Positions 1 to 6,164 are shown, numbered from the stretch's first letter. The stretch is DNA of 10,772 bases from an uncultured Granulosicoccaceae bacterium (GCA_937951695.1 CALFBL010000066.1:1-10772); one strand, 5' to 3'. The notes: a model not told the origin generated them from the sequence alone. Translations and numbers: made by a program.

Positions 1-177
1 GAAGGGCATGTGACGCTCGAATTCTCCAATACCACGCCACTGCCAGCGAAAATTTATGCCAACGAGGGCATAGCGCAAATGCTGTTCTTCGAAAGCGATG
101 AAGTGTGTGAGATGTCGTACCGGGATCGTGGCGGTAAGTACCAGGGTCAAACCGGTGTAACCTTACCCAAGACGTAA
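1..177 (+). CDS. dcd: dCTP deaminase, C-terminal end (5' truncated by window)
   Basis: The first 58 codons are open in frame 1 and end at TAA 175-177. The peptide starts EGHVTLEFSNTTPLPAKIY and ends GGKYQGQTGVTLPKT, which closely matches the C-terminus of Pseudomonas-type dCTP deaminases as I know them. The family converts dCTP to dUTP and ammonia in the cytoplasm and so supplies dUMP for thymidylate synthesis; it is usually a homotrimer of roughly 190 residues. Only the end of the jelly-roll fold and the C-terminal tail that closes over the nucleotide are present, and the catalytic region lies upstream of the window. The nitrile hydratase alpha start is only 46 nt downstream with no visible terminator between, so read-through from dcd is likely. 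Identification is firm. Confidence 0.93.
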   Translation, partial: EGHVTLEFSNTTPLPAKIYANEGIAQMLFFESDEVCEMSYRDRGGKYQGQTGVTLPKT

Positions 178-223
178 TCTATTGCTGTCGAGCCAGCGCC
201 TCGAACGATGGAAGGAAACGCGG

Positions 224-919
224 ATGAGTCATAACAAGCCCGGTGATCATCGATCGCATCACTCACACGATGATGAGCACTCGCCCGCCTCTACACACGA
301 CCACAATCATGATCACGACCATTCGCACCTCGACGTCATCGCCGTGCGTGTGCGCAGCCTGCAATCGTTATTGGTGGCCAAAGGCTACATTGATCCTGAT
401 GCGTTAAACGCTCTGATCGATACCTACGAAAACCAGATCGGTCCGCGCAACGGGGCCCGGGTGGTTGCCAAAGCCTGGCATGATCCCGACTTTTTCATCT
501 GGTTGAATGCAGACGCTACCGCTGCCATCGCTTCGCTGGGCTTCACTGGCCGTCAGGGCGAGCACATGGTCGCTGTGGCCAATACGCCGGACACCCACAA
601 CATCGTGGTGTGCACCTTATGCTCGTGCTACCCTTGGCCGGTTCTGGGCTTGCCACCGTCTTGGTACAAATCAGCCCCGTATCGATCGCGAGTGGTTCAG
701 GACCCAGCGTCGGTGTTGACAGAATTTGGCGTCACGCTGCCGGCAGAGACTCACATCACGGTGTGGGATTCGACCGCCGAGGTGCGTTATCTTGTGATCC
801 CGATGCGCCCGGCTGGCACTGAGGGCTGGAGTGAGGAGCAGCTGGCGACGCTGGTCACACGGGATTCGATGATTGGCACCGGACAGGCGCTGTCACCGTC
901 ACAAGTTGCTCTGGCGTGA
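224..919 (+). CDS. nthA: Nitrile hydratase alpha subunit, cobalt type, with His-rich N-terminus
   Basis: A 231-residue protein that, with the beta subunit, hydrates nitriles to amides in the cytoplasm. The metal-binding claw motif VCTLCSC is at residues 129-135 (Cys130, Cys133, Cys135). Thr at the second position of CTLC is typical of cobalt enzymes, whereas iron enzymes have Ser; in the family the last two cysteines are oxidised to sulfinate and sulfenate. Downstream landmarks YPWPVLG and PSWYK fit the family. Residues 1-35 contain 12 histidines in a low-complexity His/Asp tail, followed by the normal alpha start near LDVIAVRVRSLQSLL. ATG 224 is chosen because GAAGGA lies at 211-216 with 7-nt spacing; an upstream in-frame TTG at 182 lacks such support. 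The stop overlaps the beta start (GTGA), implying translational coupling. The His tail may bind cobalt for self-loading, but that is inference. Thiocyanate hydrolase gamma is a relative, but separate fused-size alpha and beta subunits favour nitrile hydratase. Confidence 0.93.
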   Translation: MSHNKPGDHRSHHSHDDEHSPASTHDHNHDHDHSHLDVIAVRVRSLQSLLVAKGYIDPDALNALIDTYENQIGPRNGARVVAKAWHDPDFFIWLNADATAAIASLGFTGRQGEHMVAVANTPDTHNIVVCTLCSCYPWPVLGLPPSWYKSAPYRSRVVQDPASVLTEFGVTLPAETHITVWDSTAEVRYLVIPMRPAGTEGWSEEQLATLVTRDSMIGTGQALSPSQVALA

Positions 920-1596
920 GCCGCGTGCACGACATGGGCGGGGTTGCAGGCTTCGGGCCAGTGTCGCCTGACCCGGATGAGCCGCTGTTTCACGAGCCAT
1001 GGGAACGCGACGTACTGGCGATCACCTTGGCCATGGGTGCGCGCGGTTTGTGGACGCTTGACGAGTCGCGATTCGCGCGTGAATCCATACCGGCGAACGA
1101 CTACCTCACCATCGGTTACTACCGCATTTGGCTGCAAGCTCTGGAGGATCTGCTGAGCGCCAAGGCAGTCATCACCAAAGGTGAGCTTGAACGGTTTGCT
1201 GACGAGGGCACCGTTAGCGCCGATCGAGTCCGCTGTCCTAAACCGCTTTTGCAAGCTGAGTCTGTGGCGCCCGCACTGGCCGCGGGTGCGCCAGTCGATC
1301 GTGAACCGGAAGGAGGAGCTGCGAAGTTTCAGCCAGGACAGCGGGTTCGAGCACGCCACAAAGAATCAACAGCGCACACCCGATTGCCCGCGTACGTGCA
1401 AAGTCATTGCGGTGAGATCGTTGCGGTGCATGGGTACCATGTGTTCGCGGATGCGCAGGCCGCCGGTGAGGGGGAGAGTCCACAGTGGCTGTACAACGTT
1501 CGCTTTTGCGCTGAGAAGTTGTGGGGGGAGAGCAGTGCGCGATCGGTACATATAGATTGTTGGGAGCCCTATCTCGAGGCGGTAAGCGATGAGTGA
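916..1596 (+). CDS. nthB: Nitrile hydratase beta subunit
   Basis: A 226-residue protein with the family's opening, MSRVHDMGGVAGFGPV, then FHEPWERDV near residues 25-33. The C-terminal SH3-like barrel is recognisable from FQPGQRVRARH near residue 138 and the late YNVRFCAEKLWG segment. Two arginines that in the family hydrogen-bond the oxidised alpha cysteines appear conserved: Arg52 in DESRF and Arg156 in HTRLPAY. The length is normal for a stand-alone beta subunit. Translation starts at GTG 916, overlapping the alpha stop by 4 nt, with no strong SD of its own, so it is probably coupled to alpha. It ends 8 nt inside the accessory gene. The segment around residues 97-136 is a variable linker, rich in Ala and Pro. 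Function: completes the heterodimer and substrate channel. Identification is firm. Confidence 0.93.
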   Translation: MSRVHDMGGVAGFGPVSPDPDEPLFHEPWERDVLAITLAMGARGLWTLDESRFARESIPANDYLTIGYYRIWLQALEDLLSAKAVITKGELERFADEGTVSADRVRCPKPLLQAESVAPALAAGAPVDREPEGGAAKFQPGQRVRARHKESTAHTRLPAYVQSHCGEIVAVHGYHVFADAQAAGEGESPQWLYNVRFCAEKLWGESSARSVHIDCWEPYLEAVSDE

Positions 1597-2017
1597 GGTG
1601 GGCGTAGGTAGCTTACCCGAACCGATTGCGACAGCCACAGCCACTTCGGCGGCAATAGCGGCGGTGCCCTCCATCCCGCACCGCGATGATGCGCCCGTTT
1701 TTCAGGCGCCGTGGGAGGCCGAGGCGTTTGCCATGGTTCTGGCACTGCATGAGCGACAGGTATTCAGCTGGACGGAATGGGCGAGCGTATTGGCTGACGC
1801 CATTTTCCAGGCGCAGCAGGAGGGCGATCCGGATATAGGTGACACCTATTACCTGCATTGGTTGAGCGCATTGGAAAATATCGTGCTCGCCAAGGGCGTT
1901 GGCGCCCCAGATCAGCTTCAAGGGCTGGCTGAGGCGTGGCGGCAGGCCGCGCTCACCACACCACATGGGATGCCAATCGAGCTAACTTTGGAGAAATCTT
2001 CAAAACTATTCAAATGA
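1589..2017 (+). CDS. Nitrile hydratase accessory (activator) protein, beta-N-terminus-like
   Basis: A 142-residue protein related to the N-terminal helical half of the beta subunit. It contains FQAPWEAEAFAMVLALHE near residues 37-54, DTYYLHWLSALENIVLAKGV near 84-103, and the TPHGMPIEL ending typical of nitrile hydratase accessory proteins. In cobalt systems such proteins form a complex with apo-alpha and help deliver metal and mature the enzyme by subunit exchange. ATG 1589 overlaps the end of beta by 8 nt, so it belongs to the same transcription and translation unit. The first about 35 residues are Ala/Thr-rich and unlike the rest. The protein has no cysteine at all, so metal transfer would have to use other residues or the alpha His tail (inference). 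No amidase, cobalt transporter or regulator gene accompanies the operon in this window. Confidence 0.85.
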   Translation: MSEVGVGSLPEPIATATATSAAIAAVPSIPHRDDAPVFQAPWEAEAFAMVLALHERQVFSWTEWASVLADAIFQAQQEGDPDIGDTYYLHWLSALENIVLAKGVGAPDQLQGLAEAWRQAALTTPHGMPIELTLEKSSKLFK

Positions 2018-2077
2018 AGTTTGCGGATCGGCCTAAAATTTGGAAGAATCGGAGATAACGATTAGCAGAGGTGCCAC

Positions 2078-2554
2078 ATGATAGACAAAGACGGGTTTCG
2101 TCTGAATGTTGGCATTATTCTCAGTAACGACAACGGCAAGGTATTTTGGGCACGGCGCATCGGGCAGAACGCTTGGCAATTTCCGCAAGGCGGCATCGAT
2201 CGCGAGGAGAGTGCCGAGGATGCGATGTACCGGGAGCTTCGGGAAGAGACCGGTCTTGCACCACAGCACGTGAAAGTGCTGGGGTGCACGGAAGACTGGT
2301 TGCGGTACCGACTACCAAAGCGTTACGTGCGTAAGAATCAGACGCCCGTGTGCATTGGTCAGAAACAGATTTGGTACATGCTGAGAATGGTGGCCGACGA
2401 ACAGGCGTTCGATTTGGCAAGTTGTGACAAGCCAGAGTTTGATCACTGGCAATGGGTAGATTATTGGGAACCGTCGAAGAAGGTAATTTTTTTTAAACGA
2501 ACGGTGTATAAAAAAGCATTATCAGAATTGCAACCGCTATTACAGCTTACTTGA
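2078..2554 (+). CDS. rppH: RNA pyrophosphohydrolase RppH (Nudix)
   Basis: A 158-residue Nudix hydrolase. It opens MIDKDGFRLNVGIIL and has the full Nudix box at residues 38-60 (GX5EX7REUXEEXGU: Gly38, Glu44, Arg52-Glu53, Glu56-Glu57, Gly59-Leu60). NAWQFPQGGID and the later FDHWQWVDYW segment are characteristic of RppH rather than of other Nudix enzymes. The family removes pyrophosphate from the 5' end of triphosphorylated mRNA, which triggers RNase E decay; it needs Mg2+. It is slightly shorter than the E. coli protein, which has a longer C-terminal tail. AGAGGTG at 2067-2073 supports ATG 2078. It lies 60 nt after the nitrile hydratase unit and may be transcribed with it or from its own promoter; TAAAAT at 2034-2039 is a weak -10 candidate. 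It converges with hemJ downstream. Confidence 0.95.
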   Translation: MIDKDGFRLNVGIILSNDNGKVFWARRIGQNAWQFPQGGIDREESAEDAMYRELREETGLAPQHVKVLGCTEDWLRYRLPKRYVRKNQTPVCIGQKQIWYMLRMVADEQAFDLASCDKPEFDHWQWVDYWEPSKKVIFFKRTVYKKALSELQPLLQLT

Positions 2555-2584
2555 TGCAAGCTTTTTTTGCTCTGACAATCTTCT

Positions 2585-2603
2585 GCCCCGACACGTTCGG
2601 GGC
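2585..2603. terminator. Hairpin between convergent rppH and hemJ, possible bidirectional terminator
   Basis: A perfect 7-bp GC-rich stem, GCCCCGA / TCGGGGC, with a CACGT loop sits in the 70-nt gap between the converging genes, 31 nt after the rppH stop and 22 nt from the hemJ stop. Neither side has a T-run directly after the stem. A run of seven T lies upstream at about 2563-2570, on the wrong side for a + strand terminator. Position favours a transcription end; the sequence is not a classic intrinsic terminator. Confidence 0.45.
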
Positions 2604-2624
2604 TGACTGAATGCCGGTCGGCTC

Positions 2625-3044
2625 CTAGATGGGTCTGACAATGACTAGAATGACGATGCCAAACAGCATCAGCACCGGCACTTCATTGAACCAGCGATAC
2701 CAAACATGGCTATACCGGTTCTGGTCTTTGCGAAATTTCATCATTAACTGCCAGCACCAGGCGTGATAAATCATCAGCGCCAATACCAGCACCAGTTTGA
2801 CCAGAAACCAGATTTCCTGGATATAGACCGGTAACCAGACAAACAACAGTGCGAAGCCAAACACCAGGGTTAGAATGGCACCTAGGGTTGCAATGGCAAA
2901 CAGTTTTCGCTCCATCACCTTGAAAGTGTCAATGGAGGCTGGGTTATCCGTGCTGGCGTGATAAACGAACAGTCTTGGTAAATAAAACAACCCGGCAAAC
3001 CAGGTCACCATGAAAATTATGTGCAGCGCTTTTACCCAAAGCAT
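2625..3044 (-). CDS. hemJ: HemJ-type protoporphyrinogen IX oxidase
   Basis: A 139-residue inner-membrane protein of the HemJ (UPF0093) family, which oxidises protoporphyrinogen IX to protoporphyrin IX in heme synthesis in bacteria without HemG or HemY. It opens MLWVKALHIIFMVTWFAGLFYLPRL, with the conserved early histidine at position 8 and the FYLPRLFVYH signature. Lys83 in LVKLVLVLALMIYH fits the second conserved site reported to matter for heme binding in the family. About four membrane segments are visible, near residues 6-27, 51-71, 78-98 and 122-138. The end RWFNEVPVLMLFGIVILVIVRP is typical. The start ATG at 3044-3042 has AAGG at the expected distance upstream on the minus strand. It is divergent from the barrel-like gene at 3250 and convergent with rppH. 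Identification is firm. Confidence 0.93.
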   Translation of the reverse strand: MLWVKALHIIFMVTWFAGLFYLPRLFVYHASTDNPASIDTFKVMERKLFAIATLGAILTLVFGFALLFVWLPVYIQEIWFLVKLVLVLALMIYHAWCWQLMMKFRKDQNRYSHVWYRWFNEVPVLMLFGIVILVIVRPI

Positions 3045-3225
3045 GGTGAGGCCTTAATCGTCAGTGAACGTAAATCAAGCCAAAAAAATTGGTCTGTTGA
3101 TTCTGAGTGCGTAATCATACCGTGCCAGCCCTGGAGGGTGAGCCAACACACATTATTACTGTGCACGGTCTTGCACTTCCTACAGCTTTTGCGAGCCGTG
3201 CCGACATTATGCTAAGCATTCGCTG
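3045..3225. other. Divergent intergenic region between hemJ and the barrel-like gene
   Basis: This should hold promoters for both hemJ (-) and the downstream envelope locus (+), but I could not place convincing -35/-10 pairs. A short inverted repeat, GTGCA / TGCAC, lies at 3161-3165 and 3172-3176. No coding sequence with supporting features was found. Confidence 0.4.
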
Positions 3226-3248
3226 GTTTAGTGATCGGAGCACTAAAC
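3226..3248 (+). promoter_or_regulatory. Leader hairpin with Shine-Dalgarno in the loop
   Basis: Arms GTTTAGTG (3226-3233) and CACTAAAC (3241-3248) pair perfectly over 8 bp around the loop ATCGGAG (3234-3240). The loop holds the likely SD, GGAG (3237-3240), and the 3' arm ends one base before ATG 3250. In RNA this would present or mask the ribosome site. As DNA it could equally be a dyad operator for a repressor. Structure is seen; function is inference. Confidence 0.5.
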
Positions 3249-3249
3249 T

Positions 3250-3750
3250 ATGAAAAACTGGCTGATGCCTCTCATCATGATGATGTGTGGAGCATCCCTG
3301 CCCGCCATGGCGCAGGACTCCAATATTTATTACAGCTTTGGCTTTGCGGACAGCACAGTTCAGGTGCCGGGCAATAGCTCCAAAAACGTCGTAGCTCTGG
3401 CGTTCTCAGTAGGTACTCAAATCAATAGACGCTTCGGTCTCGAACTGGCATTGGGCGCTGGTTCAGACGACCCGAGCACGCTGTTCGGGGATCCGCTGAT
3501 TCAGTATTAAGCCATTCTCGGGCGTTTCAGTCATGGCTGGAGGAACAAGGAAGTGTATCTGCTAGTGGGCCATGCACGATTGGATATCGACAACGATCTC
3601 AATCCGGTTAGCGGCGGCAACGCCTTTGGTATTGGGCTGAACCTGTTTGGCAGTAAGAATCTTGCCCTCAACGCTCAGGTGTTGAACATCGCTGGCGAAT
3701 TAGCTTCGGCCGGGTTGGGTATCCAATATTTTCTTGGAGGTGTTCGGTGA
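3250..3750 (+). pseudogene. Secreted outer-membrane beta-barrel-like protein, split by an in-frame TAA
   Basis: A single reading frame of 166 sense and stop codons is broken by one TAA at 3508-3510 (codon 87). Before it lies a Sec signal peptide, likely cut after residue 21 (ASLPAMA|QDS). This is followed by alternating hydrophobic/polar strands such as IYYSFGFA and RRFGLELALGAG, typical of small outer-membrane barrels. After the TAA the same frame continues directly with AILGRFSHG, then EVYLLVGHARLDI, NAFGIGLNLFG and a final strand GIQYFLGGVR. The join reads naturally if codon 87 were Tyr (TAT or TAC to TAA), so a single substitution explains the break. GGAGGA at 3539-3544 followed by GTG 3553 could allow restart, but that product would lack a signal peptide. 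The stop overlaps the lipoprotein start (GTGA). It is a decayed gene, a sequencing error or a strain-specific knockout; the exact family is not recognised. Confidence 0.65.
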
Positions 3751-4262
3751 GATCAACAAATACCCGAGTTGGGTGTTTGAACACGGTTAAGGGTTTCATC
3801 ACACTGCTGTTGGCATCTGTGTTTGTGATCGCTTGCAGCACCAACGATGGAGAAATCACGGATGGTGCGGTCACGTTCAATGCGGAAGGGGAAAGCTCCG
3901 ATCCACAATTGGGTGCAGCTTTTGAAGAATTGGTTAATGTTCGAGTTATTAGTGATGTGGATTCGATCTTGACCGGTAGCACCGAAACTGCGCAAATCAC
4001 CGCGTACATTACGACCAATGCGAACGTGCCTACCGCACCGACAATCATCGATGTGGCAGCCGATGGTGGTCTGTTGCAAAACATTGCGTTTGAGTCAGAT
4101 CTTAACGGCGAAGCCGGTGCCACGCTGGAATTAACACGGGATTTTCGCAATCGGGATATTTCGGTAGAAGTCACCGCAAACGGATCCTCTGATCGCGCTG
4201 TCATTCGGGCCACAGGAACTGAGATCAGTTTAACCGGACGCTTGACGGTGGTAGTCTTTTGA
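3747..4262 (+). CDS. Lipoprotein with Ig-like domain, apparently frameshifted at its 3' end
   Basis: A 171-residue product starting at GTG 3747, with a strong SD GGAGG at 3736-3740 (6-nt spacing) and a 4-nt overlap with the barrel-like gene. A hydrophobic signal segment (about residues 15-29) ends in the lipobox VIAC with Cys30, so this should be a type II signal peptide lipoprotein. Asn and Asp soon after the Cys do not give a clear Lol sorting call. Residues about 65-171 are Thr/Val-rich beta-sandwich sequence reminiscent of bacterial Ig-like (Big) domains, for example VISDVDSILTGSTETAQI. The frame ends abruptly at TVVVF. The next frame (4259-4489) continues as if part of the same domain, so the native protein is probably about 247 residues. 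It may be co-expressed with the barrel-like gene. Specific function unknown. Confidence 0.7.
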   Translation: MRSTNTRVGCLNTVKGFITLLLASVFVIACSTNDGEITDGAVTFNAEGESSDPQLGAAFEELVNVRVISDVDSILTGSTETAQITAYITTNANVPTAPTIIDVAADGGLLQNIAFESDLNGEAGATLELTRDFRNRDISVEVTANGSSDRAVIRATGTEISLTGRLTVVVF

Positions 4263-4489
4263 CGAACTCTCGCGGAACCGGCCTTCTGGAACTGTCGTAC
4301 CCTGCCAGTAGCGCGCTCTGGGCAAGAGTGGAAATTGTTGCTCGAGCACAGGCGTTGGGAGCAGAGGCGGAAGCCAGCTTCCAGACCTCGTTACCGATGC
4401 TTACTGACGTTCTGAACGATACCGCTCAGCGGCCTCCAAATGTACTCAGCCCTTATGGCACTGATCTGGATTGTACCGATGAGTTTTGA
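4259..4489 (+). pseudogene. C-terminal fragment of the frameshifted lipoprotein gene
   Basis: An open frame of 76 codons starts at TTG 4259, overlapping the previous stop as TTGA, and ends at TGA 4487-4489. The peptide contains GTGLLELSYPASSALWARVEI, LPMLTDVLND and a PPNVLSPYG-then-Cys tail. This resembles the end of secreted Ig-like domain proteins in which a glycine/beta turn is followed by YPxSxALW and a PPGxxSPYG tail (my recollection of the pattern). It has no signal peptide, lipobox or convincing SD of its own. One extra T in the run at 4257-4260 would fuse it to the lipoprotein as VVVFLTNSRG, making a coherent strand-turn-strand. Translation coupled through the TTGA overlap is the alternative, but a stand-alone fragment of this kind would be odd. 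Confidence 0.55.
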
Positions 4490-4555
4490 GAACAGGTGCT
4501 CACACTATTGGGTTTACTGGCTTAACTTTTGTGTGATCTGTCCGCCAAATACTAT

Positions 4556-4579
4556 TGCGAACCGTTCTATCTGTTCGCA
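4556..4579 (+). repeat. Inverted repeat in the leader of the HDOD gene
   Basis: TGCGAAC (4556-4562) and GTTCGCA (4573-4579) are perfect 7-bp arms around a 10-nt spacer, 26 nt upstream of the chosen GTG start. There is no T-run after it, so it is more likely a dyad operator or leader structure than a terminator. It is short enough to be chance. Confidence 0.35.
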
Positions 4580-4605
4580 CACATCGATTGACAAGGCTAT
4601 ATAAC

Positions 4606-5883
4606 GTGCTGAAAAAAGATAATTCACCGTCGGCATCCAATACGAACGAGAACCACCAACTGCTGTTGAAAGCGGCGGGTTCTGTATCGCCTGTTAACGA
4701 GCTGAACCAGCCGAATCAGGCAGCTCTGTGTCGAACGGGTAAAGTGGTACATGTGCAACGTAATGATCAGCTCCAACCAGAAGCTGCCAATCGCTGGCTG
4801 ATGTATCTGGTTGAAGGCTCTTTGCAGTTGTATAGCGGAAAAGAGGAAGTGGGCAGCATCTCGGCTCGTACCTCCGATGCCGCGCAGCCTTTGTTTCAGG
4901 ATAAGACTGCTTATACGATGGCGAAAACATCTGCCATTGCCAAGGTGGTCAAGTTCGGTCGCGAACAACTGAGCATATTACTTAGCGAGCAGCAGAAAAA
5001 TGCTATTCACGTGGTGGACGTTCACACCACGGCAAGCGATAATCTGCTTCTCGATGACATCATTACCACGATGAGCAGTGGCAAGTTGAAGCTGGCAACC
5101 TACGGGGATGCGGCACGCAAAATATTAATGAACGTCGGAACCATTAATGCCGTACCTGAACTGTCTGAGGTTATTCTGACTGACCCTGGTTTAACCGCTC
5201 ACGTTCTACGTGTTACCAATCATGCGGACGCCGGCGGTACCGATGCCGCACACAGCGTTCGTGGCGCTATTTCTCGGTTAGGTGTTGAAGATACCAAGCT
5301 CAATATGATCGAGCTGTTGAAGAACAACACGATTGTTCCAGCCAATGAAGTGATCGCTAATCGATATAAGCGTTACATTCAGCGAACAACATTATCAGCA
5401 GCTATTGCTCAGGTACTGGCAGGTTCAGTACCGAATTTAAAAGCCGAGCAGGCCGCCTTGGTAGCGATGATGTCAGACATCGGCGAACTGCTGGTACTGA
5501 CTCATGCGAATAAATTTGCTGATCAGTTTGATGACGATGCCGTTCTGGGTTCCAGCATTGAGAACTTGCGTTCTATCATGAACGGTTGGGTGCTTTCGAT
5601 GTGGGAATTTTCTGAAGAGTACATCGATGCCAGCTACACAGCGCGTGATTGGTACCGCAACCACAGCGGTGAAATTAACTACACCGATCTGGTGACAGCG
5701 TCTTTGCTGATCATTCAAGCTGAAATGCCTGAGGCTGAGCACAGCTCGATACCCGCAGTTGATAACTTGTTGTTGGCTCGACGCCTGCAGCAAGCCGGAA
5801 TTGATCTGAAGGCACCAACCGATATCGTTCGGGCAGCAACCAGCAAAATCGTGGATACTCAGCAGCTGTTAAAGGCAGGTTGA
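4606..5883 (+). CDS. HDOD domain protein with cyclic-nucleotide-binding-like N-terminal domain
   Basis: A 425-residue cytoplasmic protein. Residues about 35-130 look like a small cupin/cNMP-binding-type beta-roll (GKVVHVQRND, then WLMYLVEGSLQLYSGKEEVGSIS). The match is weak and the phosphate-binding Gly-Glu/Arg cassette is not obvious, so nucleotide binding is doubtful. Residues about 160-360 fit the HDOD domain: VGTINAVPELSEVILTDPG, LTAHVLRVTNHAD, HSVRGAISRLGVEDTKLN, and a degenerate HD-like MMSDIGELLVL at 288-298 in which the first His of the HD pair is Ser. HDOD proteins are non-enzymatic relatives of HD-GYP proteins tied to signalling, motility or stress. GTG 4606 is chosen for AAGG at 4593-4596 and a polar N-terminus (MLKKDNSPS); an in-frame TTG at 4555 or 4588 is less likely. 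It stands alone, and the partner signal is unknown. Confidence 0.75.
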   Translation: MLKKDNSPSASNTNENHQLLLKAAGSVSPVNELNQPNQAALCRTGKVVHVQRNDQLQPEAANRWLMYLVEGSLQLYSGKEEVGSISARTSDAAQPLFQDKTAYTMAKTSAIAKVVKFGREQLSILLSEQQKNAIHVVDVHTTASDNLLLDDIITTMSSGKLKLATYGDAARKILMNVGTINAVPELSEVILTDPGLTAHVLRVTNHADAGGTDAAHSVRGAISRLGVEDTKLNMIELLKNNTIVPANEVIANRYKRYIQRTTLSAAIAQVLAGSVPNLKAEQAALVAMMSDIGELLVLTHANKFADQFDDDAVLGSSIENLRSIMNGWVLSMWEFSEEYIDASYTARDWYRNHSGEINYTDLVTASLLIIQAEMPEAEHSSIPAVDNLLLARRLQQAGIDLKAPTDIVRAATSKIVDTQQLLKAG

Positions 5884-5902
5884 TACATTAGGGAGTCGAT
5901 GC

Positions 5903-5929
5903 GCCGGACGAGTCGAGAGCCGGACGAGT
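5903..5929. repeat. Short direct repeat GCCGGACGAGT x2
   Basis: GCCGGACGAGT occurs at 5903-5913 and again at 5919-5929, 16 bp apart start to start, just after the HDOD gene stop. GAGTCGA is also repeated nearby (5893-5899 and 5910-5916). It may be a local duplication; no function is visible. Confidence 0.5.
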
Positions 5930-5976
5930 GAATTAAATCGGCTGATCACACGTTAGCCCCGTCTTATGATTTACTT

Positions 5977-6002
5977 GAAGACGCTCTGTAACGCGAGTCT
6001 TC
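5977..6002 (+). other. Imperfect stem-loop downstream of the HDOD gene
   Basis: GAAGAC (5977-5982) pairs with GTCTTC (5997-6002), with partial further pairing inside the 14-nt loop. It lies about 95 nt past the HDOD stop in the 281-nt gap before kdgK. With no T-run following, it is at best a weak or Rho-assisted end. The rest of the gap shows nothing coding. Confidence 0.3.
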
Positions 6003-6164
6003 GCAGTGGGCTTTAGTGCAGTACTGAAGAAAACCCCCTGTTTCTTAGGCTGTCATATAACGGGTAGTCAGCTTGAACTGGTGTCTAAGCGCAGCAATAC
6101 TTAGCCGATAAAAGCAACGCCACTATCGCGTACACTCACCTTAGCGCTCAAGAGGTGATACGCG

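Noticed and set aside
182..223. Upstream TTG start extending nitrile hydratase alpha by 14 residues
   Set aside because: ATG 224 has a well-placed GAAGGA, and the family starts shortly before the His tail; the TTG has no SD.
787..1359. Minus-strand open frame of 190 codons opposite the nitrile hydratase alpha/beta genes
   Set aside because: It lies wholly antisense to recognised genes with no recognisable domain or SD; a GC-driven shadow.
4588..4605. TTGACA followed by TATAAC as a promoter for the HDOD gene
   Set aside because: The spacer is only 6 nt, far below the usual 16-18, and it sits at the start codon.
6010..6056. AAGAAA / TTTCTT hairpin near 6027-6046 as a terminator
   Set aside because: An AT-only 6-bp stem with no T-run; too weak.
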